From the NCBI GenBank assembly GCA_007120915.1, contig SKMT01000433.1, forward strand, positions 1 through 6,734: a DNA stretch of 6,734 nucleotides, read 5' to 3'. Each line of letters starts with the position of its first letter. The first letter of the stretch is position 1. Positions 6,395-6,734 of this stretch are shown here, piece by piece. Under the pieces are notes generated by a model. It saw nothing but the letters and a program-made list of their open reading frames with translations, had not been told where the DNA came from and did no database searches. The translations under genes and the position numbers were made by a program. This DNA is from Myxococcales bacterium. Its GTDB lineage: Bacteria; Myxococcota_A; Bradymonadia; Bradymonadales; Bradymonadaceae.

Positions 6395-6550
6395 GGCGCG
6401 GAGCGCGAAGCACCGGGCGCTGAGTCGCGGAGCACGGGGGCGCTGAGTCGCGGAGCACGGGGGCGCTGAGTCGCGGAGCACGGAGGCGCGGAGCGCGAAG
6501 CACTAGGCGCTGAGTCGCGGAGCACGGAGGCGCGGGACGCGGGAGCTGAA
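6395..6550. repeat. GC-rich tandem repeat array with two unit types
   Basis: Four 23-bp A units (GGCGCTGAG then TCGCGGAGCACGG plus G or A) lie at 6416-6438, 6439-6461, 6462-6484 and 6506-6528; they differ only in the last base. Two 21-bp B units (GGCGCGGAG then CGCGAAGCAC plus two bases) lie at 6395-6415 and 6485-6505. The order is B A A A B A, then a degenerate unit from 6529. The two B-A pairs (6395-6438 and 6485-6528) match at 41 of 44 positions. Each unit is itself made of 7-8-base subunits of the form CGCgGAg or CGCtGAg. The array is not coding: reading frames through it give only low-complexity Ala/Pro/Arg/Ser peptide. Confidence 0.85.
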
Positions 6551-6660
6551 CGCTGATCGCAAAAGCGAAGCGCGGACCGCGAAAACTGGACGCGAGACGC
6601 TGAAAAGCTCGCGAAGATGAAGCGAAACCGCGAAGTTGTGGTGGTCTTCGGTCTCAGAGG
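6551..6660. repeat. Decayed extension of the 7-8-base repeat
   Basis: Subunits such as CGCTGAT, CGCAAAAG, CGCGGAC, CGCGAGA, CGCTGAA and CGCGAAG continue with irregular spacing to about 6635, as if an older part of the same array had diverged. After that the text (TTGTGGTGGTCTTCGGTCTCAGAGG) resembles widespread intergenic repeat sequence in environmental bacteria. I see no gene here. Confidence 0.45.
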
Positions 6661-6665
6661 TTCTC

Positions 6666-6718
6666 ATCCACCGCAACGGGTGCCAGACGGGATGATCCAC
6701 CGCAACGGGTGCCAGACG
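6666..6718. repeat. 24-bp perfect direct repeat at right edge
   Basis: The 24 bases beginning ATCCACCGCAACGGG and ending TGCCAGACG occur at 6666-6689 and again, identically, at 6695-6718, a period of 29 bases with a five-base spacer GGATG. The minus-strand core TGGCACCCGTTGCGG recalls the GTCTGGCACC cores of REP-like intergenic repeats, an analogy from memory. The array may continue past the window edge. Confidence 0.8.
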
Positions 6719-6734
6719 AAATGGACGTTCATCA

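Noticed and set aside
6046..6525. A 159-residue minus-strand frame through the repeats upstream of the purine operon
   Set aside because: Its N-terminal part is a direct translation of the tandem repeats (LRDSAP-type) and the rest shows no domain or ribosome binding site.
6666..6718. A CRISPR array
   Set aside because: The spacer is only five bases and the repeat occurs just twice; CRISPR spacers are about 30 bases or more.
6666..6718. A pair of sigma54 promoters from the minus-strand TGGCACCCGTTGC
   Set aside because: The GG and GC elements are 10 bases apart; sigma54 recognition needs a strict 12-base offset.

Overview
The window reads as a chromosomal segment of a GC-rich, probably Gram-negative bacterium. 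Its coding frames are strongly biased to G/C at third positions, and the proteins carry many Asp/Glu residues. The mix of purine genes, a stand-alone proline tRNA and degenerate GC-rich intergenic repeats would fit a deltaproteobacterial or myxobacterial-type genome, including Bradymonadia-like lineages. That placement is an inference, not proven by the sequence.

Layout, left to right. (1) About 2-1774, plus strand: a superfamily 1 UvrD/Rep-type helicase whose 5' end lies beyond the window; its family usually carries a RelE/ParE-like N-terminal domain, which would be off the edge. (2) 1775-2073: a gene-free stretch of inverted repeats. It holds a 53-bp element (1795-1847), a terminator-like hairpin (1866-1898) and a 166-nt, almost perfectly symmetric palindrome (1904-2069) ending four bases from the tRNA. 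(3) 2074-2147, minus strand: tRNA-Pro with anticodon GGG, with its own good sigma70-type promoter (2198-2226) and a leader hairpin. (4) 2377-6038, minus strand: a tight operon, IMPDH/GMP reductase-family gene, then purB, then purA. (5) 6039-6734: a gene-free region with a possible promoter and hairpin leader, then a GC-rich tandem repeat array built on a 7-8-bp subunit (about 6395-6540), a decayed extension of it, and a 24-bp direct repeat at the right edge.

The three operon genes fit together metabolically. PurA and PurB convert IMP to AMP. The first gene belongs to the family that either makes XMP from IMP or reduces GMP to IMP; it lacks CBS domains and the IMPDH Arg-Tyr dyad. If it is a GMP reductase, the operon would be a GMP to IMP to AMP conversion module.

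The least explained signals are the 166-nt symmetric structured element (every imperfect stem position suits a plus-strand RNA), the unusual active site of the IMPDH/GMPR-family protein, and the two repeat systems upstream of the operon.
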